Part shown: one piece after another, positions 1 through 8,458 of the stretch
How the letters are laid out: every line of letters starts with the position of its first letter
How positions within the stretch are numbered: the stretch's first letter is position 1
Assembly (NCBI GenBank): GCA_003021975.1
Contig: PXRR01000057.1
Location: forward strand, 5,077-37,446
DNA from: Halobacteriales archaeon QS_5_70_17
Lineage (GTDB): Archaea > Halobacteriota > Halobacteria > Halobacteriales > Haloarculaceae
Direction: 5' to 3'
Length of the DNA stretch: 32,370 nt
The notes under the pieces: model-generated
Database searches by the model: none
Told to the model about the DNA's origin: nothing
Seen by the model: only the letters and a program-made list of their open reading frames with translations
Program-made: the position numbers and the translations under genes

Positions 1-31
1 AGCCGCTCTGCTGAGGCTCTCGTCCCGCTCC

Positions 32-38
32 TTTTATA
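32..38 (+). promoter_or_regulatory. TATA-like box for the DUF5811-like gene
   Basis: TTTTATA is centred about 28 bases before the ATG at 64. That spacing suits leaderless haloarchaeal transcription, and no Shine-Dalgarno sequence is seen before the ATG. Confidence 0.5.
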
Positions 39-63
39 CGCAGGGGCGACTACTGTCGCTCGA

Positions 64-399
64 ATGCACGGCAACGCACCCTACGCCGGGGCACCGAGCG
101 AGGACCTCAACCTCTCGCCCGAGCAAGTGGAGGTCCTCCGGAGCGACCTCCAGGACGTTACCGACCGGACCCGTGCGCTCCTGCCCGACGAGTTCGTCGT
201 CGGGTCGGAGATCCGCGACGGCTCCGGGGCGCCCCGGGCGACCGTGGCCGTCCAGCCGCCGGTCGGTAACCTCGTCACCTCGGGACTGTCAGTCGACGCG
301 AGCGACGAAGAGCGAGCGGCGCTCGTCCACGAACTCGCCGCGGGCGCCGCCATCCAGGTGAAACGCGCGGTCGACGACGTCGCCCCGACCGCGGGGTAG
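64..399 (+). CDS. small haloarchaeal conserved protein, DUF5811-like
   Basis: A 111-residue acidic, soluble protein without signal peptide or membrane segment. It opens with MHGNAPYAG and contains the stretch LPDEFVVGSEI followed by a predicted helix rich in Ala and Glu (DEERAALVHELAAGAA). From memory this matches the haloarchaeal family named DUF5811, whose function is unknown; the family name is recognition rather than a search result. The ATG at 64 is supported by a TATA-like box at 32-38. It is convergent with the AEC permease gene, with about 50 bases between the stops. No catalytic or metal-binding residues can be pointed to. Confidence 0.8.
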   Translation: MHGNAPYAGAPSEDLNLSPEQVEVLRSDLQDVTDRTRALLPDEFVVGSEIRDGSGAPRATVAVQPPVGNLVTSGLSVDASDEERAALVHELAAGAAIQVKRAVDDVAPTAG

Positions 400-449
400 G
401 TCCGATACCCCTCGCGGCCCGTCCGATCGACGCTTAGCGACCGCGCAGT

Positions 450-1406
450 TCATAGGACGACCCCCGATCGGAGCACGGCGATCAGGAGCGTCAGCGTGAC
501 CATGCTCGCCAGCGTCGACGTGAGGACCGTCGTACTGACGAACTCGGAGGCCGACAGGTCGGTCGGTTCGCCGTCCCCGCCGAACTCCAACACGAGGATC
601 AGCGGCGTGATCGCGGCGGGGGTCGCACACTCGAGGACGAACACCCGGGCGACGGCGGTGTTCGCGACGCCGAGCGCGAGAACGACGGTCAGGCCGACCG
701 CCGGCGCCACCAGCAGTTTCAGGACGCTGACCAGCGAGACCGGTCCGAGGGCGGCCCGGAGGTCGGCGCCGACGAGTTGACTGCCGAGCATGATCAGCAT
801 GAGCGGGATAGAGGAGTCGCCGACCAGGCGGAGCGTCTCCATGGCGTTACTGTCGGCCGGCGGGAGGGCGCCGAGCCAGCGCAGGGCGACGGCGGCAACG
901 ACGGCGTAGACGAGCGGGATGGCGAACACCCGCCGGACGCCCGCCAGCCGGCTCCCGGCGTCGGTGCGCGCGGCGACGTAGACGCCGTGGGTGTAGATGA
1001 GCACCGCCTGGGCGGTCAGAAACAGCACGGCTGTCGACCGGCCGACGGCGCCGAACGCGAACGCCGACAGGGGGATGCCCAGGTTCCCGGAGTTGGGGTA
1101 GACGCTCTCGAGGACGAGCGCGCTCAACAGCGGCTCCTCCACGCCCGCGGCCCGACCGGCGACCTCCGCGAGGAGGGTCATGGCGACGACGAACGCCGTG
1201 ACGCCGGCGAACACCTTCAGGACCGTTCGGCCGTCGATGGTCGTCGTCGCGAGGCTGTGAAAGACCAGTGCCGGGATGAGAACGTACACCAGCACGGTGT
1301 TCAGCGGATCGACGTCGAGGCCCCGAGTCCGACCGAGGAGGTAGCCGACGGCTCCGATGGCCACGATCGGGGCGACGGCCGACGCGAAAATCCCGGCGAG
1401 CGACAC
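450..1406 (-). CDS. AEC family transporter (auxin efflux carrier-like permease)
   Basis: A 318-residue integral membrane protein with about ten hydrophobic segments in the two-bundle pattern of the AEC family. The stretch VYPNSGNLGIPLSAFAFG (about residues 104-121) matches the conserved asparagine-containing segment typical of AEC permeases. Members of this family export or import small organic anions; the substrate here cannot be read from sequence. The start is a GTG at 1406, chosen because the hydrophobic N-terminus begins at once and a TATA-like box lies about 27 bases upstream. Length is normal for the family. It stands alone, convergent with the DUF5811-like gene. Confidence 0.88.
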   Translation of the reverse strand: MSLAGIFASAVAPIVAIGAVGYLLGRTRGLDVDPLNTVLVYVLIPALVFHSLATTTIDGRTVLKVFAGVTAFVVAMTLLAEVAGRAAGVEEPLLSALVLESVYPNSGNLGIPLSAFAFGAVGRSTAVLFLTAQAVLIYTHGVYVAARTDAGSRLAGVRRVFAIPLVYAVVAAVALRWLGALPPADSNAMETLRLVGDSSIPLMLIMLGSQLVGADLRAALGPVSLVSVLKLLVAPAVGLTVVLALGVANTAVARVFVLECATPAAITPLILVLEFGGDGEPTDLSASEFVSTTVLTSTLASMVTLTLLIAVLRSGVVL

Positions 1407-1428
1407 GTCGCTACGGTCGTCGCGGCCT

Positions 1429-1436
1429 GTTACAAG
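1429..1436 (-). promoter_or_regulatory. TATA-like box for the AEC permease gene
   Basis: On the minus strand CTTGTAAC is centred about 27 bases before the GTG at 1406. It supports a leaderless transcript starting at or next to that GTG. Confidence 0.4.
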
Positions 1437-1478
1437 TTTTGCGACACGTCGCCGCCCGTCGACCGGCGCGGAGAGCGG

Positions 1479-1682
1479 TCAGCGGTCCGTGATTCCCCGC
1501 CCGGGGGGGTCGACGAACAGCGCGTAGCCGACCGCGCCGCCGGCCGGGATCGACCCGCCCGCAAGGCCGACCGCGGCCGACACCGAAAACACCAGACTCG
1601 AGATCCCTCCCAGCGCCAGCGACAGCGGCATCACTACGAGCAACAGGTCGTAGACGCCGATCGACGCATCGCTCCCAGTCAT
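1479..1682 (-). CDS. small membrane protein of unknown function
   Basis: A 67-residue protein with two hydrophobic segments (about residues 9-33 and 34-56) separated by a short glycine-rich turn, and a short charged tail ending GRGITDR. No family is recognised. It is probably a real gene: the ATG at 1682 has an AT-rich TATA-like element (1706-1715) at leaderless distance, the hydrophobic pattern is typical of small haloarchaeal membrane proteins, and no larger gene overlaps it. It lies between aIF5B and the AEC permease on the same strand. Function cannot be inferred. Confidence 0.65.
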   Translation of the reverse strand: MTGSDASIGVYDLLLVVMPLSLALGGISSLVFSVSAAVGLAGGSIPAGGAVGYALFVDPPGRGITDR

Positions 1683-1705
1683 CGTACTCGGGACGACGAG
1701 GGCCA

Positions 1706-1715
1706 GCTAATTAAT
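1706..1715 (-). promoter_or_regulatory. TATA-like element for the small membrane protein
   Basis: ATTAATTAGC on the minus strand is centred about 29 bases before the ATG at 1682, inside an AT-rich patch (1707-1723) that contrasts with the GC-rich surroundings. Confidence 0.45.
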
Positions 1716-1752
1716 AGTTATTACCGCCTGCACGAGCTGCGAGGATCGACCC

Positions 1753-3564
1753 TCACTTGCCCCAGAAGGGGTCGACCTTCCGCCGTGTGTCGAGGTACAT
1801 CGAGAGCGTCTCGCGCTCGTCGCCGGGGATGTCCTCTTTGAGTTCCTGTTCGAGGATCTTGGCGTGTTTCTCCGGAATCTCCGTCCAGAGTTCGTCGCCC
1901 TCGTCGATCTGACGGCCGACGGTCGGTCCGTCGATCGACACCGATACCCGCTCGCCCGAGCGGACCTCGTCGAGGTCCTCGCCCTGGCTCTGGATCCCCT
2001 TGACCGTCCCCACGCGCTTCGGGTCGTTGCCGTTGAACTTGGCGACGGGGGTGTTGCGCTTGAGCGTCCCCGAGAGCACCTCGACGCCGACGACGGCGGG
2101 GTCGTTCTGCCGGAACACGTGGTCCTCGAGGATCCGGAACCGGCAGGGCCGGCGGATGTTGTCGAGGATCGCCGACTGCTGGGCCCGCTCGATTTCCTCG
2201 ACGTGCTCCTCGTACTCCTCGACGAGCTGGTAGATGACGTCGTCGGCGAAGACCCGGACGTCGTCCTCCTCGGCCTCGCGCTCGGCGCCGTCGAGGACGT
2301 CGACGTTGAACGCGAGGATGGCCTCCTGCTTGGGGTCCTCGGCGGTCGAGGCGACCGCGACGTCCCGCGGGGCGACGTCGCCGACCTCCGCGCGGACGAT
2401 CGGGATCTCGGCCTCCTGGAGGGCGTTGGCGATGGCCTCCAGCGATCCGAGCGTATCCGCCTTGACGACGACGCCGTTCTCGGCGGTCTCGACGGCGAGT
2501 TCCGCGAGTTCCGCTTCGACCTCCTCGATGACGCTCTCGCGGTCGCGGTCGCGGATCACCCGGACCGGCGCGCCCGCGATGGCGTCGTCGAGGTTGGGCG
2601 CCGCGATCTTCACCCCGGCCGCGGCGGTGACCTCCTCGACCTGCTCGAAGCGCTTCTCGGTGCGGATCTCCGAGAGGGGACGGGGCTGCAGGAGCGCCCG
2701 CACCTCGGTGGCGATGGTGCCGTTCTTCCCCCCGACGACGACGACGTCGTCGGTGCGGATCGTCCCGTCGTACAGCACCACGTCCAGGGTGGTTCCGAAC
2801 CCGCGTTCGTCTTTGACTTCGAGGACCGTGCCGGACCCCGGTCCCGTCAGGTCCACGGCCATGTCCTCTTTCATGTACCGCTGGGAGAGCCCCATGAGGA
2901 CCGTCAGGAGGTCGGGAACCCCCTCGCCGGTCTCCGCGGAGACCGGCACGACGCCGATGTTCTTCCGGAAGTTCTGGACCCGCCAGTACATGTCCGCGGA
3001 GAACCCGTTGTCGCTCATCTCGCCGATGATCTCGTAGAGGTTGTCGTTGAGCCGGGACTCCGCGCGGTCGCTCTGGGCCTCGAGGCTCCGCTGGATCGAC
3101 TCGTCGGGCTGGGGGTTCCAGCCGGGGGTCGTGTCGATCTTGTTGGCGGCCACGACGAACGGCGTCTGGGTCCGCTTGAGAATGTCGATGGCCTCCATCG
3201 TCTGGGGCTGGAACCCGTCGTTGACGTCGACGACGAGAATGGCGATGTCGGCGAGCGCGCCCCCCCGCGAGCGCAGCGTCGAGAACGAGTGGTGGCCGGG
3301 CGTGTCGATGAACAGCAGGCCCGGCAGGTCGAAGTCGTCGGGATCGACGAGGCGGCCGGCGATGTCGGAGATGACCTCCAGAGGCACGGCCGTCGCGCCG
3401 ATGTGTTGCGTGATCGCCCCGGCCTCGCCCGAGGTAACGGTCGACCCGCGGATCTTGTCGAGGAGGCTCGTCTTCCCGTGGTCGACGTGCCCCAGGACGG
3501 CGACGATCGGCGTCCGGAGGTCGCCGCCGGCGTCCGGGTCGGTGGTTGCGTCCGTGTCAGACAT
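1753..3564 (-). CDS. infB: translation initiation factor aIF5B (IF-2 homologue)
   Basis: A 603-residue GTPase that promotes ribosomal subunit joining during archaeal translation initiation. The N-terminal G domain shows GHVDHGKT (25-32, P-loop), DTPGH (87-91, switch II) and NKID (141-144, base recognition). A beta-barrel domain II follows, then the alpha/beta domain III and the C-terminal domain IV with the family's late helices. The short N-terminus, without the long charged extension of eukaryotic eIF5B, and the roughly 600-residue length are normal for archaea. It ends in the conserved-looking tail RRKVDPFWGK. There is no intein in the G domain. It is probably transcribed alone from the gap in front of 3564. 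Confidence 0.97.
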   Translation of the reverse strand: MSDTDATTDPDAGGDLRTPIVAVLGHVDHGKTSLLDKIRGSTVTSGEAGAITQHIGATAVPLEVISDIAGRLVDPDDFDLPGLLFIDTPGHHSFSTLRSRGGALADIAILVVDVNDGFQPQTMEAIDILKRTQTPFVVAANKIDTTPGWNPQPDESIQRSLEAQSDRAESRLNDNLYEIIGEMSDNGFSADMYWRVQNFRKNIGVVPVSAETGEGVPDLLTVLMGLSQRYMKEDMAVDLTGPGSGTVLEVKDERGFGTTLDVVLYDGTIRTDDVVVVGGKNGTIATEVRALLQPRPLSEIRTEKRFEQVEEVTAAAGVKIAAPNLDDAIAGAPVRVIRDRDRESVIEEVEAELAELAVETAENGVVVKADTLGSLEAIANALQEAEIPIVRAEVGDVAPRDVAVASTAEDPKQEAILAFNVDVLDGAEREAEEDDVRVFADDVIYQLVEEYEEHVEEIERAQQSAILDNIRRPCRFRILEDHVFRQNDPAVVGVEVLSGTLKRNTPVAKFNGNDPKRVGTVKGIQSQGEDLDEVRSGERVSVSIDGPTVGRQIDEGDELWTEIPEKHAKILEQELKEDIPGDERETLSMYLDTRRKVDPFWGK

Positions 3565-3631
3565 AGAGAAAACCCCTTACCGCCTCAACTCGGGGAGCCC
3601 GGTTAAGTCTTTCAGAACGGCCGCGGCGGCC

Positions 3632-4219
3632 TCACTCGACCGTGAACGATCCGGTCATGCCGAAACTCCGGTGGGGCTGACAGTAGTACTCGTACTCGCC
3701 GGCGACGTCGAACGACTCCTCGTAGCTGTATCCCCCGTCGTACGTCGTCGACGATCCGCCCGGCGTTCCCGACCAGTCGGCGCCGTCCGGTTGGGCGGCG
3801 ACGACGATGTTGTGACCGCCGGAGGCCCACTCCCAGGTGACGGTGCCGCGCCGCTCAAGGACGAACGACTCGGGGTCGAACCGCGTTCGGCCGTTCGCGC
3901 CGACCGAGACGGTGACGCTCGACTGCGGGTCGCTCGACGACTCGGTCTGCGTCTGCGTCTCAGTTTGGGTGAGAGTGTCGGTTTCCGTCTCCGTCTCGGT
4001 CTCTGTGGGCGTCTCGGTCGGGGCGTCCGTTTCCGTCCGGGTGGGCGTCTGGGTCCCCGTTTCGGTTCCCGCTCCCGCCCCCGCGGTCGTCGTCTCGGTC
4101 GTCGCCCCGGCCTCCGTCTCGGTCCCGCCGGTGTCGTCGCCGTCGCCGGCACAGCCGGCCAGCCCGACCGCTCCGGCCAGTGCGACCCGCCGCAACAGCG
4201 CCCGCCGTTCGGAATCCAT
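3632..4219 (-). CDS. halocyanin-type cupredoxin lipoprotein (type 1 copper protein)
   Basis: A 195-residue exported electron-transfer protein. The N-terminus has paired arginines (10-11), a hydrophobic stretch and a lipobox LAGC with Cys23, fitting Tat export and a lipid anchor. Residues 33-96 are a Thr/Glu low-complexity linker. The C-terminal cupredoxin domain (about 99-195) contains the copper ligands His136 (in GGHN), Cys180, His183 and Met188 (in YYCQPHRSFGMTG), in the plastocyanin spacing C-x2-H-x4-M. The start at 4219 is chosen because it places the twin-arginine signal at the N-terminus; an upstream start would add residues with no signal character. The partner oxidoreductase is not encoded nearby. 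Confidence 0.92.
   Translation of the reverse strand: MDSERRALLRRVALAGAVGLAGCAGDGDDTGGTETEAGATTETTTAGAGAGTETGTQTPTRTETDAPTETPTETETETETDTLTQTETQTQTESSSDPQSSVTVSVGANGRTRFDPESFVLERRGTVTWEWASGGHNIVVAAQPDGADWSGTPGGSSTTYDGGYSYEESFDVAGEYEYYCQPHRSFGMTGSFTVE
3932..4123 (-). repeat. Thr/Glu-rich low-complexity linker coding repeat
   Basis: An irregular hexamer-like repeat (variants of GTCTCG on the plus strand) encodes alternating Thr-Glu, Thr-Gln and Thr-Pro residues between the lipid anchor and the copper domain. It probably forms an extended, possibly O-glycosylated spacer through the S-layer. Such repeats can vary in length between strains. Confidence 0.7.
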
Positions 4220-4380
4220 ACTTCCGGATCGGCCGCGTGCCGCATCAAGGTTGGCCCGAATCGGCCCCGGATTCGACCGCTCGAACCGTCTCAGTGAGTT
4301 TCCGACCGGCCGGAAGGTCGGCTCCCGCACCCCGGGCGACGCCGTCCCCCCGCTCGGATCGGCGGATCGTCAGTGGTCGT

Positions 4381-4388
4381 TATGTATA
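4381..4388 (+). promoter_or_regulatory. TATA-like box for the PRC-barrel/nob1 pair
   Basis: TATGTATA is centred about 30 bases before the ATG at 4415. It favours that ATG over the in-frame upstream codon at 4373, which would precede the box. Confidence 0.5.
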
Positions 4389-4414
4389 TCAGGGTGGTCC
4401 TCCCAATCGCCAGT

Positions 4415-4654
4415 ATGCCAGAGATACTCGCCGAGAACCTCTCGGGGAAGGACGTCATCGGCGACGACGGGGCGACGCTCGGACAGCTCTACAACATCAC
4501 GCTCGACCTGAAGACCGGAGAACTCCACGATCTCGTCATCGATCCCGAAGACGGGATCCGGGACGTGGGCTTCTCGCAGAACGAGTTCGGCCGCTATCTC
4601 GTTCCCGTCGACCGCGTGCAGGCGGTGAAAGACCACATCGTCGTCCGCCGGTAA
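4415..4654 (+). CDS. PRC-barrel domain protein
   Basis: A 79-residue single-domain protein. The order 'ENLSGKDVIGDDGATLGQ', then a strand with ITLDLKTGELHDLVI, then FGRYLVPVDRVQAVKDHIVV matches the PRC-barrel fold. In archaea, short proteins of this kind are conserved and have been linked to cell division (the CdpB group) or RNA-related roles; sequence alone does not say which subgroup this is. The start at 4415 is set by the TATA-like box and by the family's usual N-terminus. It precedes nob1 by 10 bases on the same strand, so the two are probably co-transcribed. Confidence 0.88.
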   Translation: MPEILAENLSGKDVIGDDGATLGQLYNITLDLKTGELHDLVIDPEDGIRDVGFSQNEFGRYLVPVDRVQAVKDHIVVRR

Positions 4655-4664
4655 GGGCAGGAAG

Positions 4665-5117
4665 ATGCACGTTCTCGACGCGTCGGCGTTCATCCGAGAG
4701 TACACGACCGACGAGCCGACGGCGACGGTCCCGCAGGTCCGAGAGGAACTCACCGACGAGAGCGGGTACCGCTTCGACGCGCTCGAGGGCGCCGGGATGC
4801 GCGTCCACGTCCCCGACGACCAGACCGTCGACCGGGTGCGGCGAGCGTCGGCGGAGTCCGGGGACCGGGAGGAACTCTCGGCGACCGACGTCCGCCTGCT
4901 CGCGGCGGCGTTCGAACTCGACGCGACGCTGGTCACCGACGACTACGCGATGCAGAACGTCGCCGGCCGCATCGAGGTGCCCGTCGAGACGGTCGGCCGG
5001 GAGGGCATCACCGAGGAGCGCGAGTGGGACTTCCAGTGTCAGGGCTGCGGGCGCACCTTCGAGGACGACGCCGACCGCTGCCCGGTCTGCGGGAGCGACC
5101 TCACCCGGAAGCGCTGA
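4665..5117 (+). CDS. nob1: rRNA maturation endonuclease Nob1 (PIN domain plus zinc ribbon)
   Basis: A 150-residue endonuclease expected to cleave the 3' end of pre-16S rRNA during small-subunit maturation. The PIN domain has acidic residues at Asp5 (in LDASAF), Asp75 (in ATDVRLLAAA) and Asp92/Asp93 (in LVTDDYAM), which would bind the catalytic metal. A C-terminal zinc ribbon follows, with Cys125, Cys128, Cys139 and Cys142. Length and domain order are those of archaeal Nob1. It lies 10 bases after the PRC-barrel gene, suggesting one transcript. Confidence 0.94.
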   Translation: MHVLDASAFIREYTTDEPTATVPQVREELTDESGYRFDALEGAGMRVHVPDDQTVDRVRRASAESGDREELSATDVRLLAAAFELDATLVTDDYAMQNVAGRIEVPVETVGREGITEEREWDFQCQGCGRTFEDDADRCPVCGSDLTRKR

Positions 5118-5140
5118 GGCGACGGCGTCTTCTCGCTCGT

Positions 5141-5896
5141 TCAGAGGGGGGCGTTCCCGGTGGTCCGCAGGTACGCCAGGACGAACTGGGAGGCGTTGTA
5201 CAGCCCGTGGACCAGCGCCGGGACCAGCAGGTTCCCGGTGTACTCGTAGAGCGCTCCCAGCACGAGCGAGAGGAGGAAGATGGTCCCGAGCATCGCGAGC
5301 ACGCCCAGCGCGGAGCCGCTCAGTCCGAAGGCGTGGATCGGGGCGAACAGCGCACTCGTGGCGACGACGGCCCCCCACGGACCGAGCACCGGACGGAGCC
5401 GTCCCTGGATGACCCCCCGGTAGAGCAGTTCCTCGGCCGGGCCGACCAGTAGAACCGACAGCGGTGCCAGCAGCAAGAGCAGTTCGGGGGTCTGGAGTCC
5501 GGTGGTGACGATGTCGCTGGAGGCGACCGGCACGTCGAAGACCGTGAACAGGGCGCTGATCCCGAGGTACGCGAGTCCGAGGACGGCGTAGCCGACGACG
5601 ACGGCCGCGGCGTCGCCCAGCGACGGGCTGTCGAGCCACACTAGGTCCCGGCCGCTCTCGGCCGTCGCGAGGTACGCGAGGGCGACGCCGCCGAACCCGA
5701 CCCCCTGCAGCGCGAGCGTCCCCAGGAGGACGAGGCGGTCGTTCCGACCGAACACCTCGACTCCGGCGAACTCGATGAGGGTAGCGCTCACGAGCAAGAC
5801 GACGTTGCCGGCGGCGTAGGCGCCGACCGCCAGCAGCGCGGCGAAGACGAACGCCCGGAACTGACGGCGACGACGGTTCACGGTTGCGTCAGTCAT
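5141..5896 (-). CDS. CPBP family intramembrane glutamic endopeptidase
   Basis: A 251-residue polytopic membrane protein with about eight hydrophobic helices. The CPBP (Abi) signature is present: EELLYRG at 155-161, His188 in APIHAFG and His230 with Asn234 in LVHGLYNAS near the C-terminus. These are the residues expected to activate water in Rce1-type proteases. The family includes prenyl-protein proteases and proteins of unknown substrate, so the substrate here is open. It is convergent with nob1 (23 bases between stops). It lies on the same strand as pgi, about 100 bases downstream of it, and may or may not share its transcript. Confidence 0.88.
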   Translation of the reverse strand: MTDATVNRRRRQFRAFVFAALLAVGAYAAGNVVLLVSATLIEFAGVEVFGRNDRLVLLGTLALQGVGFGGVALAYLATAESGRDLVWLDSPSLGDAAAVVVGYAVLGLAYLGISALFTVFDVPVASSDIVTTGLQTPELLLLLAPLSVLLVGPAEELLYRGVIQGRLRPVLGPWGAVVATSALFAPIHAFGLSGSALGVLAMLGTIFLLSLVLGALYEYTGNLLVPALVHGLYNASQFVLAYLRTTGNAPL

Positions 5897-5995
5897 TGCC
5901 GCACCTCCGGAAGGTCGGTCATCGCCCCCCGCTACGCGAGAGCCCGGAATAGGTCTTGTTCTTGTCCGACGGGCCGGGTCACCGGACGACCCGCG

Positions 5996-7315
5996 TCAGT
6001 CCCGGTCGGACCCGTCCGAGTCGGCGTCGACCGTCAGTCGCTCCTTCCCGGCGACGGCGTCGGCCTCCTCGAAGTCTCCCCCGCCGAGCAGGCCGCGGGC
6101 GGCGCGTTTCCCCCACTCGACGGCCGGCTGGGTGAACGTCTCGACGCCCGCGAGTTCGCCCGCGAGCACGCAGGCGGCCTCCAGCCCGTAGAGCAGCTCC
6201 CCGACGCCGGCGGCGTCGAGGCGGTCGACCTCGATCCGGACGCTGGGCCGGTCGGCGGCTGCGAGACTCGCCTCCGTGGCCTCGAACTCGGCGTCGAGCA
6301 GGTCCCCGAGGTCGGTACCGCCGAGATACGACAGCGCTTCGACGTCGGTCTGAGGGATCGGACAGCCCGGACGTTCGCGCGCGCGGACGAAGGTTACCAG
6401 TCCGTCGTGGCGGCCGGCCCGGTAGAGCTGGAGCTGGGAGTGCTGGTCGGTAGCGCCGAGCGCGCGCACCGGCGTCTGCCCGAGGCCGTCCTTGCCGAGG
6501 CTCTCGGCCCACAGCTGGGCGAACCACTCGGCGAACGACTCCAGTCGCTCCTCGTAGGGCATCATCACGTTCGTCGCCGCGCCGCGGACCTCCAGGGCGT
6601 GGGCGACCGCGCCGTAGGCGTAGGCGGGAGAGTCGAACAGCGAGGGGGCGAGGGCCTCCCGGCCGGCCCGTCCGCCCTCGAGGACGGCCTCGACGTCGAC
6701 GCCGTGGATCGCCGCGGGGACCAGTCCGACCGACGAGAGCACCGAGAACCGGCCGGGGACTCCCTCGGGGACGTCCAGCGCGGGCAGCCCCTGATCGTCG
6801 GCCAGGTCCCGCAGCGGGCCGGACTCGCCGGTCGTGACGACGGTGCGCTGGGTCCAGTCGACGCCGGCTTCCTCGAAGGCCTCGCGGACGACCAGGAAGT
6901 TCGCCAGCGTCTCGGCGGTCGTCCCCGACCGGGAGACGACGTGGACGGCGGTCTCGGCGAGCGGCAGGTCCGCGAGCAGGCGATTGGTGTGGGCCGGATC
7001 GACGTTGTCGAGGACGCCGTGGAACCGCTCGGGGACCAGCGCCTCAGTGAGCGTCGCCGCGCCGAGCGCGCTGCCGCCGATGCCGACCGTGAGGACGGCC
7101 TCGCTGTCCTCGACGGGGGTGACCGCCTCCCGGATCGCGCCGGGATCGGCCTCCGCGGGGAGCCCGAGCGCCGCGTAGCCGAACTCCCGGTCGTCGATCC
7201 CGCGCTCGATCCGGTCGTGGGCCCGCCCCACCCGGTCGTCGAGCGATCCCAGGGAGTTCCGATCGACGCCCGGCTGTGCAACCGCCGCGAGCGCGTTGCC
7301 GATGTCCACCCGCAT
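5996..7315 (-). CDS. pgi: glucose-6-phosphate isomerase
   Basis: A 439-residue cytosolic enzyme interconverting glucose-6-phosphate and fructose-6-phosphate. Two SIS-type sugar-phosphate-binding parts are visible: GIGGSALGAATLTEAL (78-93) and SRSGTTAETLANF (128-140). The segment WAESLGKDG carries the catalytic Glu271 and GATDQHSQLQL carries His292; a C-terminal EWGKRAARG supplies the lysine expected for phosphate binding. Length is like short bacterial-type Pgi, not the cupin-type archaeal enzyme. The ATG at 7315 is supported by a TATA-like box 27 bases upstream. Its product, fructose-6-phosphate, is the substrate of GlmS encoded at 23808, though the genes are unlinked. Confidence 0.95.
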   Translation of the reverse strand: MRVDIGNALAAVAQPGVDRNSLGSLDDRVGRAHDRIERGIDDREFGYAALGLPAEADPGAIREAVTPVEDSEAVLTVGIGGSALGAATLTEALVPERFHGVLDNVDPAHTNRLLADLPLAETAVHVVSRSGTTAETLANFLVVREAFEEAGVDWTQRTVVTTGESGPLRDLADDQGLPALDVPEGVPGRFSVLSSVGLVPAAIHGVDVEAVLEGGRAGREALAPSLFDSPAYAYGAVAHALEVRGAATNVMMPYEERLESFAEWFAQLWAESLGKDGLGQTPVRALGATDQHSQLQLYRAGRHDGLVTFVRARERPGCPIPQTDVEALSYLGGTDLGDLLDAEFEATEASLAAADRPSVRIEVDRLDAAGVGELLYGLEAACVLAGELAGVETFTQPAVEWGKRAARGLLGGGDFEEADAVAGKERLTVDADSDGSDRD

Positions 7316-7337
7316 AGTCGGGGGGTGCGCCTCCTCC

Positions 7338-7346
7338 CGTATAGCT
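7338..7346 (-). promoter_or_regulatory. TATA-like box for pgi
   Basis: AGCTATACG on the minus strand is centred 27 bases before the pgi ATG. With GGTTAATC at 7381-7388 (27 bases before the ATG at 7412) it forms a compact divergent promoter pair. Confidence 0.45.
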
Positions 7347-7411
7347 GAACGGATCCGTCGCGGCCGTCTCCAACCGGCACGGTTAATCGCCGCCGCCCGC
7401 TAGTGCCGCCG

Positions 7412-7918
7412 ATGAGCGATGAGCCGTACTCGGGGCTGCTGGGCGCGTTCCCCTACGCGTTCCGGTCGAGCGAGTCGCGGCTGTTCCGCCTGTACGCGGT
7501 CGTCGGGGGGCTGCTCGCGCTCGCGGTGGCGCTGCTGTTCGGCCTCGCGCTCGTGGCGGTGCTAGGCCAGACGGCGACGGCCGAGGGCGGCACCTTCACG
7601 TTCTCGCGGTCGCTGTACGTCCTCGTCGGACTGTTCGCCGTCGCGCCGCTGGTCGCCCCGGTACTGTTCGTCGCCCGACACCACCGCCGGAATGGCGCCG
7701 ACCGGGGGTTCGACGCCCGGATGGCGACGGCCGGCTTCCTGTTCGTCCTCGCGCTCTATCTCGCGGCGGTTGTCTCTACGCCCGCCGAGCAACAGCAGAC
7801 GACCGCAGGGGCCCTGGCACCGGTCGCCGACACGCTGTACGCGCTGCCCCGGCCGCTCGGTCCGGCGATCCCCGCGGCGGTCGCCGTCGGGATGTACCTG
7901 CTTGCCCGGCGCGGATAG
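7412..7918 (+). CDS. haloarchaeal membrane protein of unknown function
   Basis: A 168-residue membrane protein. After a short soluble N-terminus (SDEPYSGLLGAFPYAFRSSE) it has about four hydrophobic helices, two adjacent in the first half, then one around the VLALYLAAVVS stretch and one at the C-terminus ending YLLARRG. No family with known function is recognised. The ATG at 7412 is preferred over a GTG at 7403 because a TATA-like GGTTAATC lies 27 bases before it. It is divergent from pgi and followed after about 50 bases by the DUF5812-like gene, which may be co-expressed. Confidence 0.82.
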   Translation: MSDEPYSGLLGAFPYAFRSSESRLFRLYAVVGGLLALAVALLFGLALVAVLGQTATAEGGTFTFSRSLYVLVGLFAVAPLVAPVLFVARHHRRNGADRGFDARMATAGFLFVLALYLAAVVSTPAEQQQTTAGALAPVADTLYALPRPLGPAIPAAVAVGMYLLARRG

Positions 7919-7966
7919 CGCGGGGGAACGATACGGGCAAGGGTAACGGCGGCCTACCGAACGGGT

Positions 7967-8434
7967 ATGCCCGAAAAGGAGGGAACGTTCGTCGTCACCC
8001 ACGCCGACGGCGACAGCGCAGTGCTGAAAGACGCCGACGACGGACAGGTACACACGCTCGTCGAGAACCCGGGCGTCGACCGGGGAGATGTCGTGGAGGC
8101 GACGCTCTCGCCGGAACCGCCCCTGGAGGTAGCCTGGCGCGTCGCGGGCATCGAGGACCACCGGTCGCTGTCGATCGAGCGGAGCGAGGAACCCCCGACG
8201 GAACAGGAGCGATCGCTGGCCGACGAGAGTTCGGTGGGGGACGTCGCGCGGGTCGACCGCGCCGGGACCGGCGAACTCCACGTCCTCCCGGTCGACCCCG
8301 AGGAGACGGATGCCGCCGTCCGGGACGTCCTCGAGGACGAGGCGACGCTGACCCGCGCGGCCCGGATGGCGGGCGTCGGGCGGGTCGAGGTGCGGTCGGA
8401 ACCGGGTGTGGTCAGCGTCCGTTACCTCCCGTAA
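7967..8434 (+). CDS. haloarchaeal conserved protein, DUF5812-like
   Basis: A 155-residue very acidic soluble protein. The first half (EGTFVVTHADGDSAVLKD to VAWRVAGIED) looks like a small beta-rich domain. The second half contains VARVDRAGTGELHVLPV and a helical segment (TDAAVRDVLEDEATL), ending in beta strands. I recognise it from memory as the haloarchaeal family called DUF5812, whose function is unknown. It ends about 25 bases from the stop of the convergent terpene-synthase-like gene. Confidence 0.82.
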   Translation: MPEKEGTFVVTHADGDSAVLKDADDGQVHTLVENPGVDRGDVVEATLSPEPPLEVAWRVAGIEDHRSLSIERSEEPPTEQERSLADESSVGDVARVDRAGTGELHVLPVDPEETDAAVRDVLEDEATLTRAARMAGVGRVEVRSEPGVVSVRYLP

Positions 8435-8458
8435 CCGCCGTAAAGGTCACCTTAAACG

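Noticed and set aside
1864-3606. Long open frame of about 580 codons on the strand opposite infB
   Set aside because: It mirrors infB; its Asp/Leu/Val/Arg-rich repeats are what antisense reading of a GC-rich acidic gene gives, and infB is certain.
3932-4123. Short repeated units that might be a CRISPR-like or regulatory repeat
   Set aside because: They are irregular hexamers coding for a Thr/Glu linker inside the cupredoxin gene, with no spacers.
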